This document shows positions 39,974 to 48,384 of a stretch of 49,429 nucleotides of DNA, piece by piece. The notes beneath the pieces are model-generated. The model did not search any database. It had not been told where the DNA came from and was given only the letters and a program-made list of their open reading frames with translations. A program made the translations under genes and the position numbers. Where the stretch lies: the IMG/VR virus record IMGVR_UViG_3300044712_000473, positions 1 through 49,429 of that record; one strand, written 5' to 3'. Position 1 is the stretch's first letter, and the number at the start of each line of letters is the position of its first letter. This DNA comes from a virus.

Positions 39974-42221
39974 TTGCCTGTGCTGCCTGTTCCTTAATCT
40001 GTTTTACCTGAGCTGCTAGAAGAGTTGGAATTTCAAAACCCATACGTTCATAGATCTGGGCCTGAATCTCTGGGGGAGCCATCTCCCAGTCGAAAGCCAC
40101 CTTCCTTGCAATCTCAGCCTCTAGGGGCGGCTTCTGTTGAGCCTTCTGCTGCTTGGCCTGCTGGATCTCCTGCATCACTTGGTCCTTCTTCTGAGCCCAC
40201 TGTTGCTCAAAGTCAGGCACAAGGGCAGGAGCGCCAGGAAGCTCGAAGGCTTCAGCAATCTGCTTGAGTTGCTTGAACCTGCGAGAGAGCGACTGAACTA
40301 GCTGATCCCTAACCATGTCAGGAGTATCTGGGTTGGAGATCTGACCCATGACCTCGACAAGCTGCTGCTCAGCAGGATCGAGCAGACCCATGAAGTGCTG
40401 AACCGTCTGCTTCCTAAGCTCTGGATTGGCGGCTACGCTGGACGTAACGACCTTGGTCCGATACTTGCCCATCGCATCAACAGGAAGCTCGATACGCTTC
40501 TTGGCTGGAACTCCAGTTTCATCCATGGAAACATAATCAGTTCCCTCTGGCTTGAACTGAAGCTGATTCCAGAACATCATATCGAACGCTTCTTCTAGCG
40601 CCCGTCTCACACAATCTAGCAGAATGTCGAATAGTGGGCTGGAATTGCCAGTACGCTGCCCTGCTCCAGAAGCGGTTTCGCGGTTGCCTCGTTCTCCTTC
40701 CATGCCCGCGAGTGTTCCGGTGACACCGCCAGCCTTCTCAGCGAATTCCTTGAACAACGGAAGAAACTGGAACACAGAGCCACTCGCGTCTCCAAGATCA
40801 AGCCTTTGAACGGAAGCTGGGTCTTCTGAGACGATAATTGATCCCGGCATTGGGTTGTCTTGCTTGCCACGCTGAATCCCCGCATCTGGTTTCTTGATTA
40901 GAGTTAGTAGATTAGCCCAGGTGCCGGCATCAATCCCCATGTTCACCACATCGTTAGATGCGTGTTGCATGTACTTGAGTCGCTGAGCAATGCCCTTACC
41001 ACGGAACGTACCGATTTCATGGAAAGGAGCGCGAACAAATGGACGTTTACCATGGAAGAAGAAATTATACCGAGCAGAAAGAATCAGATCTGGCTCGAAA
41101 TGGCAGACGAAGATGCAGTCTTTCTGTTTCTGGGCGCCACGCTTCTCGTCCTTGAAGTTGAACCGGATATGGATTTCATAAAGCGTAATCCGATTCCCGT
41201 ACTCATTGTCTGGCGTGACTCCACCATCAAACGAAGCAGCACTCTCCTCGTCAATGTAGGAAGAGAAGTCGTTCCTGCTCCTACGTTCATCAACGTCCTT
41301 GAGCTGCTCTAGAACCTTCTTGTCGTATACGCCCTCCTTGCACTTTCGCTGGATCTCGCCCATCGTCTCAGCATACCGATGCGCTACCCAATACCCAGAC
41401 TGGATCTGCTTGGGATTCCCTTCTTCCTCGGGTGGGTAGATGAAGTCTTCAATCTTGATCGTCTCGATGGTATTGCCCTCGTAGACGACTTCCGATTCTT
41501 CAACAATTTCGGGAATACCGATGTTGTCTTCAACGTCAGTTTCCTTGTCGGAAGGCTGGATCTTGTAGCGACAGACGTTACGGGTCTGCGTATCCCACTT
41601 CACCTTGGCGATTCCGATTCCAACCTTGTCCACTTCATGGACAAACTCAGACTCAAACTCTTCTAGCCCAAGAGCGGGATGCTCAAGAATGGAATTCATC
41701 AGCTTCTGGGCTTCGGTCAGTTCTTCTAGTTCGACATCCTGATCTACTGCCGGAATAACCTGAGCTGGCGGTCGAGAAGCCTGAAGTGTACGAACCGTAC
41801 GGGAGGTAACAAGGTCAACATCAGGAGCAATGATCGGCATAGCGATATTGCTGCAACCCACATAGGGCTTGGTCTTTGGCTTCCTGCGCTCGAGATAAAG
41901 ATCTCGATATTCCTTAGTCTCTTCGTTCTTCTTTGCCAGTCCAGAGACTGCTCGACTAACCTCGTCCCTGAGCAGCTTGACGACACGCTTAGTCTCGGAA
42001 TCCGATAGCTGAATATTTTTTACTGGTTCGCCCTTTAAACGTTTCCAGTCCGGCTTCACCTGGTTTACTTGTGATTTTGAAAGAACCAAAGACTCCGGAG
42101 ATAAAGGAGGTTCCGGGACTGGTGGCATTCCAGGTGAGGATGGTGGACCTTGCATAGGCGGCGGCTGGCCAGGTGGTGGCTGTTGTGGTGGCATGGGTGG
42201 CATCGGGGGCATTGGCGGCAT
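39885..42221 (-). CDS. Portal protein, 778 aa
   Basis: Long portal with Met-Pro-Pro repeats at the N-terminus (MPPMPPMPPMPP), then the helical portal body. Sequence hallmarks include YVGCSNIAMPIIAPDVDLVTSRTVR (about 135-160), FYPPEEEGNPKQIQ region, HGKRPFVRAPFHEIGTFRGKGIAQRLKYMQHASNDVVNMGID, and a Gln/Pro-rich C-terminus (PPLEAEIARK...QPPPGQ). It forms the dodecameric ring through which DNA enters. The gene lies after terminase as expected. AAGGAGA upstream of ATG 42221 is a strong ribosome binding site. The extended proline-rich ends are unusual. Confidence 0.75.
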   Translation of the reverse strand: MPPMPPMPPMPPQQPPPGQPPPMQGPPSSPGMPPVPEPPLSPESLVLSKSQVNQVKPDWKRLKGEPVKNIQLSDSETKRVVKLLRDEVSRAVSGLAKKNEETKEYRDLYLERRKPKTKPYVGCSNIAMPIIAPDVDLVTSRTVRTLQASRPPAQVIPAVDQDVELEELTEAQKLMNSILEHPALGLEEFESEFVHEVDKVGIGIAKVKWDTQTRNVCRYKIQPSDKETDVEDNIGIPEIVEESEVVYEGNTIETIKIEDFIYPPEEEGNPKQIQSGYWVAHRYAETMGEIQRKCKEGVYDKKVLEQLKDVDERRSRNDFSSYIDEESAASFDGGVTPDNEYGNRITLYEIHIRFNFKDEKRGAQKQKDCIFVCHFEPDLILSARYNFFFHGKRPFVRAPFHEIGTFRGKGIAQRLKYMQHASNDVVNMGIDAGTWANLLTLIKKPDAGIQRGKQDNPMPGSIIVSEDPASVQRLDLGDASGSVFQFLPLFKEFAEKAGGVTGTLAGMEGERGNRETASGAGQRTGNSSPLFDILLDCVRRALEEAFDMMFWNQLQFKPEGTDYVSMDETGVPAKKRIELPVDAMGKYRTKVVTSSVAANPELRKQTVQHFMGLLDPAEQQLVEVMGQISNPDTPDMVRDQLVQSLSRRFKQLKQIAEAFELPGAPALVPDFEQQWAQKKDQVMQEIQQAKQQKAQQKPPLEAEIARKVAFDWEMAPPEIQAQIYERMGFEIPTLLAAQVKQIKEQAAQANAQNQPAPNPMGGPEGGGPAGPMQPPPGQ

Positions 42222-42669
42222 TGTTTCTCTCCTTAGCTGATATATCCTCTATTAGACCATGTAAGTCAATACTAAGTTCAGCATCATCACTCATTGGGAT
42301 CTTAAGTCTTTGTAGTGCAGCAGCGATGATCAAGTAATGAACAAACTCGATAGGTGGGCCAAAAGACTTGCAAAGGTAGTGGAGATCGGGAAGGTCGGAC
42401 TTGCAGAAGATCCACTCACACGCGCTCTCTAGATGCTTCTGAGGTACTGCCCGCTCGCGTTTCCTGACGTGCTTGTCTGGGTTCTCTAGGTAGTCGACAA
42501 TGGCATTCCTGGCCACCTGTGACCAGAGATAAAGCTCAGGACACTCAGCGTCGTAGGAAAGCTGGCGCCAGTAGACAAAGACGCTACAAAGAGCCTGTCC
42601 TATCCTCCATACCCCTCGGTATCCTTCTGGGTTAGCATAGCGAGCTGAGGGTCGTATTCTCCTGGCCAT
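41989..42669 (-). CDS. Protein overlapping terminase and portal, up to 226 aa
   Basis: The 380 bases between terminase stop and portal start are covered by this frame. The central part (residues about 25-145, with ESACEWIFCKSDLPDLHYLC) looks like a genuine conserved protein. The upstream end, ATG 42669, overlaps terminase by 70 bases and lacks a well-placed ribosome binding site. No ATG, GTG or TTG lies just after the terminase stop, so the true start is unclear. The last ~78 residues overlap the portal's N-terminal codons. The function is unknown. Confidence 0.5.
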   Translation of the reverse strand: MARRIRPSARYANPEGYRGVWRIGQALCSVFVYWRQLSYDAECPELYLWSQVARNAIVDYLENPDKHVRKRERAVPQKHLESACEWIFCKSDLPDLHYLCKSFGPPIEFVHYLIIAAALQRLKIPMSDDAELSIDLHGLIEDISAKERNNAANAPDATHATTTATTWPAAAYARSTILTWNATSPGTSFISGVFGSFKITSKPGEAGLETFKGRTSKKYSAIGFRD

Positions 42670-44246
42670 TCCTCGATCTCTTGGGGAATCTTCTCCCGAT
42701 AAGAAGTGCTCCAGATTTGCGGTTGATAAGCGAACGCGTCCAGCCAGTTGTCTCTGGTCTTACTAGCTGGAAAGATTTTCATTTCGTTATTTGCATCAAT
42801 GAAATCAGGATGGGTGTAGTACATCCCCTCAGCAACGTAGGGAATCATTTGCCTGATCCGGTTGTGCTTCGACCCTTCCGAGACGACCTTAATCGGCTGC
42901 CAAGGTATCCGTACTTTTCCGTACTCTGTCGAGGCGTCGTTGGCTTTCTCATCAATATATAGTTTTGTGGCGAGCTGTTGAGCGTTGGTTTCCATCCCGA
43001 CTCTGGCGATTGGTAGTCCTTTTCGTTCTGACTCCCAGATAACTCGAATAACTTTTTCCCTAAATTCTTGGAGACCAAGACGAAAGATTTTGGAATATAG
43101 GTTAATGCGATATCCTTCTGAATGAGATCCAATAATGCAGATAGCACAATCATCACCCCGTTTCTTTCCGGTGTAGGCTGGGTCCATCGTCATGGTTCGA
43201 TAGAGGTCCCGCTCATCAATAGGGATCTGGGAACCATCTGGTTGATTGAGAAGAATCGTGTAGTCCTTACCACGGGTCCACTTTCGTGGGATAGGGAACT
43301 CGACCACCTTCGCATCAATGGGGTTGTTGAGATGCTGGAACGCAAAGAAGTGCCCCATGTTCTGAGCTTCGTACCCGCGCTCCATCTCCTTCAACACTTC
43401 AAGATCAAACCTGTCGTCCCAGATCGCTTCGCCATTCTCGATGGCCGATCGCTTGAGACAGACGTACCTTGGATCTCCTTCTGCCCTAAACACTAGCTCA
43501 CTTGTGTATTGCTTCTCCTCCCCCATGATCGTTCCGCACAAATCGTCTACTGCCCATCTCGTTGCAGTCTGAGTGATCGTACTTTTCTTGGGATGGTTAA
43601 GTAGAGCCTGACAGCCAGCGTGCATGGAGAATACTTTTCGTGCTGCCTCTACCGACTCGGATGCTTCCTTGGCGTAGATGTCATCTAGGTAGATCCTGTC
43701 AAAGTGTCCCGACACCAGCTCCGTCTTGACTCCTGCGTAGTTGAACGTTCCCTCTGGTGCGTCTACGATGCGCGGAAGAGTTTGTGCCTTGATCGTCCAA
43801 CGCTCTGCTTCGTTCTCTGCGATCCTGACTTCCGGAAAGACGTGGCGAATGATTTGATTCTTCATTGCCATCGCCCGGATCTGCTCCGAAGCGTTTCGTA
43901 CTAGATCCTCTGTGGACATGACGAGAAGAATACGTTCGTCATGATTCCTCAGATAATCCAGAAAGATCTTAGCGCGTTGAATCCAAGACTTGATGAAGTC
44001 TCGGGGCATGAGGGCTAGTTTGTATTGGTTCTCGTCATCATCCAGAAATTCCGTATAGAGCAGATGAACCTTTGGAGCCAGATCGTGATAGCCGCAGAAG
44101 AACTTACAGAAGAAGTAGAGTGACCAATATCTTTTCTCTACAACCATTTGCCGAAGCCAGTCCACGTCGGACTGAAGCATCGACCCATACTTGATGATCT
44201 TCAGACTCTCTCTAATTTGACTTGCTTGAATCTTTGCTTCGCTCAC
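42600..44246 (-). CDS. terL: Terminase large subunit (TerL), 548 aa
   Basis: Full-length, with a degenerate Walker A-like PRDFIKSW (81-88), Walker B IYLDDI (185-190) and the RNase H-like nuclease start MTMDPAYTGKKRGDD with D355 and D365-366. The ATPase drives DNA into the portal and the nuclease cuts concatemers. It follows the small-terminase candidate and precedes the portal, the usual order. The GTG start at 44246 follows GAGGTG. The Walker A lacks the standard G-K-[ST] tail, as in several phage terminases. Confidence 0.8.
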   Translation of the reverse strand: MSEAKIQASQIRESLKIIKYGSMLQSDVDWLRQMVVEKRYWSLYFFCKFFCGYHDLAPKVHLLYTEFLDDDENQYKLALMPRDFIKSWIQRAKIFLDYLRNHDERILLVMSTEDLVRNASEQIRAMAMKNQIIRHVFPEVRIAENEAERWTIKAQTLPRIVDAPEGTFNYAGVKTELVSGHFDRIYLDDIYAKEASESVEAARKVFSMHAGCQALLNHPKKSTITQTATRWAVDDLCGTIMGEEKQYTSELVFRAEGDPRYVCLKRSAIENGEAIWDDRFDLEVLKEMERGYEAQNMGHFFAFQHLNNPIDAKVVEFPIPRKWTRGKDYTILLNQPDGSQIPIDERDLYRTMTMDPAYTGKKRGDDCAICIIGSHSEGYRINLYSKIFRLGLQEFREKVIRVIWESERKGLPIARVGMETNAQQLATKLYIDEKANDASTEYGKVRIPWQPIKVVSEGSKHNRIRQMIPYVAEGMYYTHPDFIDANNEMKIFPASKTRDNWLDAFAYQPQIWSTSYREKIPQEIEEWPGEYDPQLAMLTQKDTEGYGG

Positions 44247-44544
44247 GTTTTAGGACACCTCGGTATTTGTCCAATTCCGATTGGTGCGCGAAATCCGAAA
44301 GTGCCATGAGCCTAACACTCTTGATGTAATCTTCTGGCCAGCGTACTTTCGTTTCGGATGCACCCTGCGTTTTCTTGATAGCAGCTAAGCCAAGCGAAGC
44401 ATTACGAATCTTGGCAGTATCATTCTCTTCAGCACCCTCTTCAAGAAGAGCAACGAACTTCTGAAACAAAGGAACCTTGGCTTCATCATCTAGCTCGGCC
44501 AATCCTTCAAATGGATTCTCCGGCTCCTCTTTCCCTCTTGACAT
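44212..44544 (-). CDS. Possible small terminase subunit, 110 aa
   Basis: ATG 44544, with GAGG eight bases upstream, is preferred to an in-frame GTG at 44553. The protein is helical and charged, with an acidic N-terminal half and basic end, and overlaps the terminase large gene by 35 bases. Small terminases are typically here and about this size, but no DNA-binding motif is certain. Position is the main evidence. Confidence 0.45.
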   Translation of the reverse strand: MSRGKEEPENPFEGLAELDDEAKVPLFQKFVALLEEGAEENDTAKIRNASLGLAAIKKTQGASETKVRWPEDYIKSVRLMALSDFAHQSELDKYRGVLKRERSKDSSKSN

Positions 44545-44566
44545 GTTGGGCACCTCGACCTATACT
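44538..44566 (+). promoter_or_regulatory. Sigma70-type promoter of the DnaB operon
   Basis: TTGACA at 44538-44543, a 17-base spacer and TATACT at 44561-44566. The -35 lies within the first codons of the divergent terminase-side gene. The predicted transcript starts near 44573 and its leader carries a CCCC-TTCC-GGGG hairpin just before the ribosome binding site (GAAAGGA) of the helicase gene. Confidence 0.8.
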
Positions 44567-44601
44567 GTAGTGTACCCCTTCCGGGGCGAAAGGAATGCAG
44601 C

Positions 44602-45945
44602 ATGAAACGTGAAGCAGAGACAGTGGCAACAGCTTTCGCGAATTGTAAGCAAATCGAAAAGGAAATCCTTTCCACCCTTGTTACCTTTCCAGAATCATTC
44701 GAGATCGTCAAATACCAAGCACTCGAACCTAAACACTTTCAGACTACAGAACATAAGGAGATTTATCAAGCCATTCTAAATTTGGGTTCACCAAGCTGTG
44801 GTCAGATCTCATTGATCCAAAATGAACTGCTTCGAGAGAACGCATCCGGTCGTCATACCGCAGCAACGCTATCCGATCTCATGGATAGCTTCCCAGCTCC
44901 TACCTTACTCCCAGACCTAGTGAAGCGTCTCAAGGCAGCCTTCTATAGAAATCTTATTGGCACTGCTTGTCACACAGTTTGGGAGATGGCATCGAAGGGA
45001 GAGGACGTAGAGACTCTCATCTCCAGCATCACGCATACAATTGATTCTATTCATAAAGAAAATTCCAATATCGAGATCGAGGCTTTTTCGGAAGGCATCA
45101 ATGAGCTTCTCGACATGATCGAGAAAGGAGGAGGAGATGGGCTCCGAAATGTTAGTACTGGCTTTGATATGCTTGATAAGTATCTTTGTGGTGGCATCAA
45201 GGAAGGACAATTCGTAATTGCTGCAGCTCGTCCCAGTATGGGGAAGACGCTTATCGGGCTTCAGATCTCGGGTCATGCTGCAGTACGGAAGAACAAGCAT
45301 GTGCTCTTCGTAACGCTTGAAATGCCCAAGACGCAGCTTCTGCTGCGGTACATCTCCTCGGTCAGCTCTACCATCAAGGAACACATGATGGCCGGCCTGG
45401 TCACTCCAGAATTCTGGCGAACGATGGCAGAGGAAGCCAATACTCTTCTGAATACCAAAAAGAATTTCTGGTGTCTTGATCTACCCAGGATTGACATTGA
45501 TCATTTGTGTTCTAAGATTAGATCGTTCTCTGCCCAGAAAGGTGGGCTGGATCTCGTGGTGATTGACTACTTGGGACGCATCGAAGCCAAAAACAAAAAG
45601 GATAAGTATGCAGAAGTCACTCACATCAGTTCCGAACTCAAGGCACTCGCGAGAGAACTCAAGTGTGGAGTCCTTTGCATGGCCCAGCTCAACCGACAGG
45701 TTGAGTTCAGGCAGGAAAAGAAACCGTGGCTTTCGGATCTACGCGATTCCGGTGGGGTCGAACAGGATGCCGATGTTGTCCTGCTCCTCCACAGAGATGA
45801 TTATTACGATCCCATGTGTAAGAATCGTGGCCTCCTAGAACTCATCATTGCAAAGAACAGAAATGGCGAAACAGGTACGGTCTACCTTGAGCACGAACTC
45901 CAGTACCAGAGATTCAAAAACACAGACAGGACGCCTGTGCTATGA
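44602..45945 (+). CDS. dnaB: DnaB-family replicative helicase, 447 aa
   Basis: All DnaB landmarks are visible: N-terminal helical domain (about 10-150), STGFDMLDKYLCGGIKEGQF linker into the RecA core, Walker A ARPSMGKT (209-216), Walker B LVVIDY (318-323), QLNRQVE (362-368), the LSDLRDSGGVEQDADVVLLLHRDDYY segment (378-403) and IIAKNRNGETG near the C-terminus. It unwinds DNA ahead of the replisome. Length agrees with full DnaB. It heads the plus-strand operon after the promoter at 44538. No phage polymerase or clear primase is seen, so it may load the host replisome. Confidence 0.95.
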   Translation: MKREAETVATAFANCKQIEKEILSTLVTFPESFEIVKYQALEPKHFQTTEHKEIYQAILNLGSPSCGQISLIQNELLRENASGRHTAATLSDLMDSFPAPTLLPDLVKRLKAAFYRNLIGTACHTVWEMASKGEDVETLISSITHTIDSIHKENSNIEIEAFSEGINELLDMIEKGGGDGLRNVSTGFDMLDKYLCGGIKEGQFVIAAARPSMGKTLIGLQISGHAAVRKNKHVLFVTLEMPKTQLLLRYISSVSSTIKEHMMAGLVTPEFWRTMAEEANTLLNTKKNFWCLDLPRIDIDHLCSKIRSFSAQKGGLDLVVIDYLGRIEAKNKKDKYAEVTHISSELKALARELKCGVLCMAQLNRQVEFRQEKKPWLSDLRDSGGVEQDADVVLLLHRDDYYDPMCKNRGLLELIIAKNRNGETGTVYLEHELQYQRFKNTDRTPVL

Positions 45946-46322
45946 AGATTCCGAAGTGGAGACTTCGCTATCGCGCTTCTTTGCAGAGAGGGCGAAAGCG
46001 TTCCAAAAAGCCTACTGGGATTTGTACCCGCTGTTCACGGACAGTACAACCAGGGTTTGCGCTTTGCCAAGAACACAAAGAGTACTTCACGCTAAGAAGA
46101 AAAAAACTACTACTGGAAAGAACAGATCGGTGCAGCCAGTGTCTAGCAAGAAAACCAGAAGAAGGAAAGAAGGTTTGTAATCTATGTAGGAAAAGACTAA
46201 CGAGGTACAAAGACAGGAAGAAGGTAGAACTACTAAAAAGAAAGTTATCAGAGGAAGAGAGAAATGAAGCCGCCCAAATTCGAAGTCAGCTCCGTAGTCT
46301 TTCCCAAGAAGCCGAACGGTAA
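45942..46322 (+). CDS. Basic zinc-finger-like protein, 126 aa
   Basis: ATG overlaps the helicase stop (ATGA). Four CxxC pairs: CTRC and C (27-42), CSQC (64-67), CNLC (78-81), with many Lys/Arg residues throughout. Such compact, basic, multi-cysteine proteins usually bind nucleic acid. It may work with the helicase as an accessory. Not recognised beyond this. Confidence 0.7.
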   Translation: MKIPKWRLRYRASLQRGRKRSKKPTGICTRCSRTVQPGFALCQEHKEYFTLRRKKLLLERTDRCSQCLARKPEEGKKVCNLCRKRLTRYKDRKKVELLKRKLSEEERNEAAQIRSQLRSLSQEAER

Positions 46323-46635
46323 GATTGAGGTAACTCTATGGGACAAAACAAACAAGGCATTCCTGACCATCGCGAACAACAAGTACAAAGTCGTACAGGT
46401 CCCGCTGACGAAAGCACAGACCAAGCGACTAGCTCAGAACGCTGCACCTGCCCAGCCCGTACCGCCTCCCAAGAAGCAAAAGAAGAATTCGCCTTCGTTC
46501 ATTCCATCACCCTCGCCCCCCTCCCAGACATTAGCCCCAGCCGTATCGACGGACGAGCAGCCCTATATGCCACCACCCCTAGAGGACAGAAAGCTCAAGG
46601 CGAGCTGGGAACCAAGACGACAGTTTGGCCAGTAA
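46264..46635 (+). CDS. Hypothetical protein with Pro-rich tail, 123 aa
   Basis: The ATG at 46264 has a strong AGAGGAAGAGAG ribosome binding site, inside the preceding gene. The first ~60 residues look like a small folded domain (FEVSSVVFPKK, IEVTLWDKTNKAFLTI), then a Lys/Pro/Ser-rich tail. It overlaps, in another frame, with 46338-46787; the shared stretch is mostly the tail. The N-terminal domain is more protein-like here than in the other frame. Confidence 0.6.
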   Translation: MKPPKFEVSSVVFPKKPNGKIEVTLWDKTNKAFLTIANNKYKVVQVPLTKAQTKRLAQNAAPAQPVPPPKKQKKNSPSFIPSPSPPSQTLAPAVSTDEQPYMPPPLEDRKLKASWEPRRQFGQ

Positions 46636-46787
46636 GAGTCATCCGAACCTGCCTGGGATGCGGGCTTGAGCAAGAAGAGAAAGCCCAAAGGTTATATCTA
46701 ATAAACTTTTATGGTTGGAGAATCTGGAACGACGAGTGTCTTTGCCCAACCTGCGACAAGAGAGTGGAGAGTAAGAATGCATTGTAA
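46338..46787 (+). CDS. Cysteine-rich protein in an overlapping frame, up to 149 aa
   Basis: The last ~50 residues (CLGCGLE, then LCPTCDKRVESKNAL) look like a real zinc ribbon. The first ~50 look like random translation of the other frame. ATG 46338 has a modest GAGG site. No later in-frame start exists, so the protein is made either from 46338 or as a fusion after a -1 frameshift from the 46264 gene, for which the six-C run at 46516-46521 is a candidate site. Function unknown. Confidence 0.45.
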   Translation: MGQNKQGIPDHREQQVQSRTGPADESTDQATSSERCTCPARTASQEAKEEFAFVHSITLAPLPDISPSRIDGRAALYATTPRGQKAQGELGTKTTVWPVRVIRTCLGCGLEQEEKAQRLYLINFYGWRIWNDECLCPTCDKRVESKNAL

Positions 46788-47100
46788 GCTGTGCGACTCA
46801 GGACCAAGCAAGCTCCTGCTTCATACCCTGGACAAAAACCCCACAACCGTCACCTTCGAGTGCGGCAGCACCTTCGACAGGATGGGAATGCTGGTGGGAG
46901 ACCCAGCCCCCCAGTGCCTAGCCGACGCACTCCTTGCCTTCCAAGCCATGATTCAGGATTGTACTGAAATTTTAGTAATCCTCACCAAGAACGGAAAAGA
47001 CAAGATCGAATGCCCAGCCTGCCACGGCAAGGGCCAGATCGAACTTGAAGTAGTCGAAACACCAAAAATTATTAACCCCAGCGAGAAGGAGAACCAGTGA
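46777..47100 (+). CDS. Zinc-ribbon protein, 107 aa
   Basis: ATG 46777 (GGAGAGTAAGA upstream) is better than the in-frame upstream codon at 46711. CKLC near residue 3, a cysteine at about 28 and CPACHGKGQIE near the C-terminus, which resembles half of a DnaJ-type CxxCxGxG unit, give a clear metal-binding layout. The helix between them is hydrophobic. Not recognised as a named family. Next gene starts with GTG in the stop. Confidence 0.65.
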   Translation: MHCKLCDSGPSKLLLHTLDKNPTTVTFECGSTFDRMGMLVGDPAPQCLADALLAFQAMIQDCTEILVILTKNGKDKIECPACHGKGQIELEVVETPKIINPSEKENQ

Positions 47101-47534
47101 GCAATACACTTTTTACCGGCAAGGTAGAAGAATGCGAAGTGGGAGATACCCATTCCCGCATCAAGCATTCTTTTGAAGATCAGATTTACAAAAACGAGGC
47201 CCAAGTGGCAGTAAACACTCACTACCAAGCCGGAGAGGGAGTAGAAACTGCCGTAGACATTACAGTTCGAGACGTAGCAGGATCAAGAAGCGTAGCCCAT
47301 CTGAGGATCTACCTAGTTACCATCAATGGAAAACTAACCGGCCTAGTCAGAGTCTGCAGGATTGGAGATCAGGAACTCAAGGCAGATGTCGTAGGCAGGC
47401 TCTCATCGGACCTTGTTTCTTTTTATGAGCAGGAAATCCCAAGAGGGGAAGATAAGTGGTTCAGGAAACTATCCAAAGCAGCTCAGGTTGAGCTGAAGAA
47501 GAAATGGAAACGACTCTACGGCTATTCCCTCTAG
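47097..47534 (+). CDS. Hypothetical protein, 145 aa, GTG start
   Basis: GTG 47097 overlaps the preceding TGA (GTGA). The protein is beta-rich in its first 90 residues (AVNTHYQAGEGVETAVDITVRD), then helical and basic (QVELKKKWKRLYGYSL). This looks like a small OB- or beta-barrel-type domain with a basic tail, compatible with nucleic-acid binding, but not recognised. It is the last gene before the ~900-bp gene-free stretch. Confidence 0.65.
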   Translation: MSNTLFTGKVEECEVGDTHSRIKHSFEDQIYKNEAQVAVNTHYQAGEGVETAVDITVRDVAGSRSVAHLRIYLVTINGKLTGLVRVCRIGDQELKADVVGRLSSDLVSFYEQEIPRGEDKWFRKLSKAAQVELKKKWKRLYGYSL

Positions 47535-47616
47535 CCGACACACCCCAGACCTATCATTGCTGACCACCCAAGGCACCAAGAAGGCAACTTAATACCGAAG
47601 TCATCCGAACGCCTCA

Positions 47617-47660
47617 TAGCTGCCCCTCCCTGCCAAGAAACCCCCTTGGAGGGGCAGCTA
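47617..47660. repeat. 13-bp perfect inverted repeat
   Basis: TAGCTGCCCCTCC (47617-47629) pairs perfectly with GGAGGGGCAGCTA (47648-47660) around an 18-base loop. It begins 83 bases after the 47097 gene. There is no run of Ts after it, so it is not a standard terminator; it may block RNA polymerase in another way, be an RNA-processing site or belong to an origin. Confidence 0.75.
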
Positions 47661-47674
47661 CCTACACATGGCAA

Positions 47675-47900
47675 GATTTCCTAAGAAATCCCCTCTCCCT
47701 TCCCCCCCATACCCCCCTATCTTGTACCCTCCGGTTAATACCCTGATATAAAATACTAATAAGACTAATACTACAAGGGTAAGAGATATATATAAAGCTA
47801 GGGTCTACTAGGGTAAGAGTATTACCCCAATAAAGCTATTATACAAAAACCGGGTTCTGTATAATACAAAATTCACCTGTAAGTTTTTTTATTGGGTAGC
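47675..47900. other. AT-rich iteron and cruciform region, candidate replication origin
   Basis: Direct repeats of AGGGTAAGAG (47776-47785, 47810-47819), CTAGGGT (47798-47804, 47808-47814) and TACCCT (47725, 47739), alternating with AT-rich DNA. CCCAATAAA (47826-47834) pairs with TTTATTGGG (47888-47896), enclosing an inner stem ATTATAC/GTATAAT (47838-47844, 47859-47865). Also GATTTC-CTAA-GAAATC at 47675-47690. A DnaB helicase operon lies just upstream, which fits an origin. A pure structural role is an alternative. Confidence 0.45.
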
Positions 47901-48245
47901 TTGTGTGGCTATATGTCAGGGTTAGCGAGTCAGATGGGGCCCCCCGTAGGCCCTAGTGCCCAGCGCCCATTGGATAGCCCTAGCCTAGCCCTAACGATAC
48001 GGGCAACACAGGCCAGAGCGACCACTTACCTAGCGCATGCACGGGCAAATGCCTACCTATCAGCCACCTGGGACCTGCGTATGACCAGCACATGTCGGTT
48101 CCTACCCATTCTCTGGTGTATCCCATCATGGTGTATCCCCTACTGCTTAGTCCTATATACGGGCACATGAAAGAATGCTGTTCAGTCGGTTGGTTGCTGC
48201 CCTGGGTCCGGGTCCGGCGGGAGGACGGTCGGACGCCCCTGATGT

Positions 48246-48284
48246 GGCCAAGTCCCCCTCGCAAAGCCTCGGGGGACATTGGCC
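48246..48284. repeat. Long GC hairpin, 13-bp stem with one bulge
   Basis: GGCCAAGTCCCCC (48246-48258) pairs with GGGGGAC plus, after one unpaired A, TTGGCC (48271-48284). The loop is 12 bases. It is the first of two hairpins ahead of the GC-rich gene cassette. No T-tract follows. Regulatory, packaging or replication roles are possible. Confidence 0.65.
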
Positions 48285-48331
48285 GGGGGTGCGGGGCTTG
48301 CGACTCGTAACCCCTGCACATGAAGGTTCCC

Positions 48332-48384
48332 TCCGGGGGGGTCAAGTCGAGGGTGCGGCGAAGCGCCGCAGCCCTCCCCCCGGA
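48332..48384. repeat. Nested GC hairpin before the GC-rich cassette
   Basis: TCCGGGGGG (48332-48340) pairs with CCCCCCGGA (48376-48384) and encloses GAGGG-T-GCGGCG (48349-48360) pairing with CGCCGC-AG-CCCTC (48364-48376, sharing its last base with the outer arm). It lies 55 bases upstream of the gene at 48440 and would form a very stable leader RNA or cruciform. Confidence 0.55.

Noticed and set aside
47892-48170. Open frame of 92 codons in the gene-free region
   Set aside because: No clear start signal, low-complexity sequence, and it lies across repeats.
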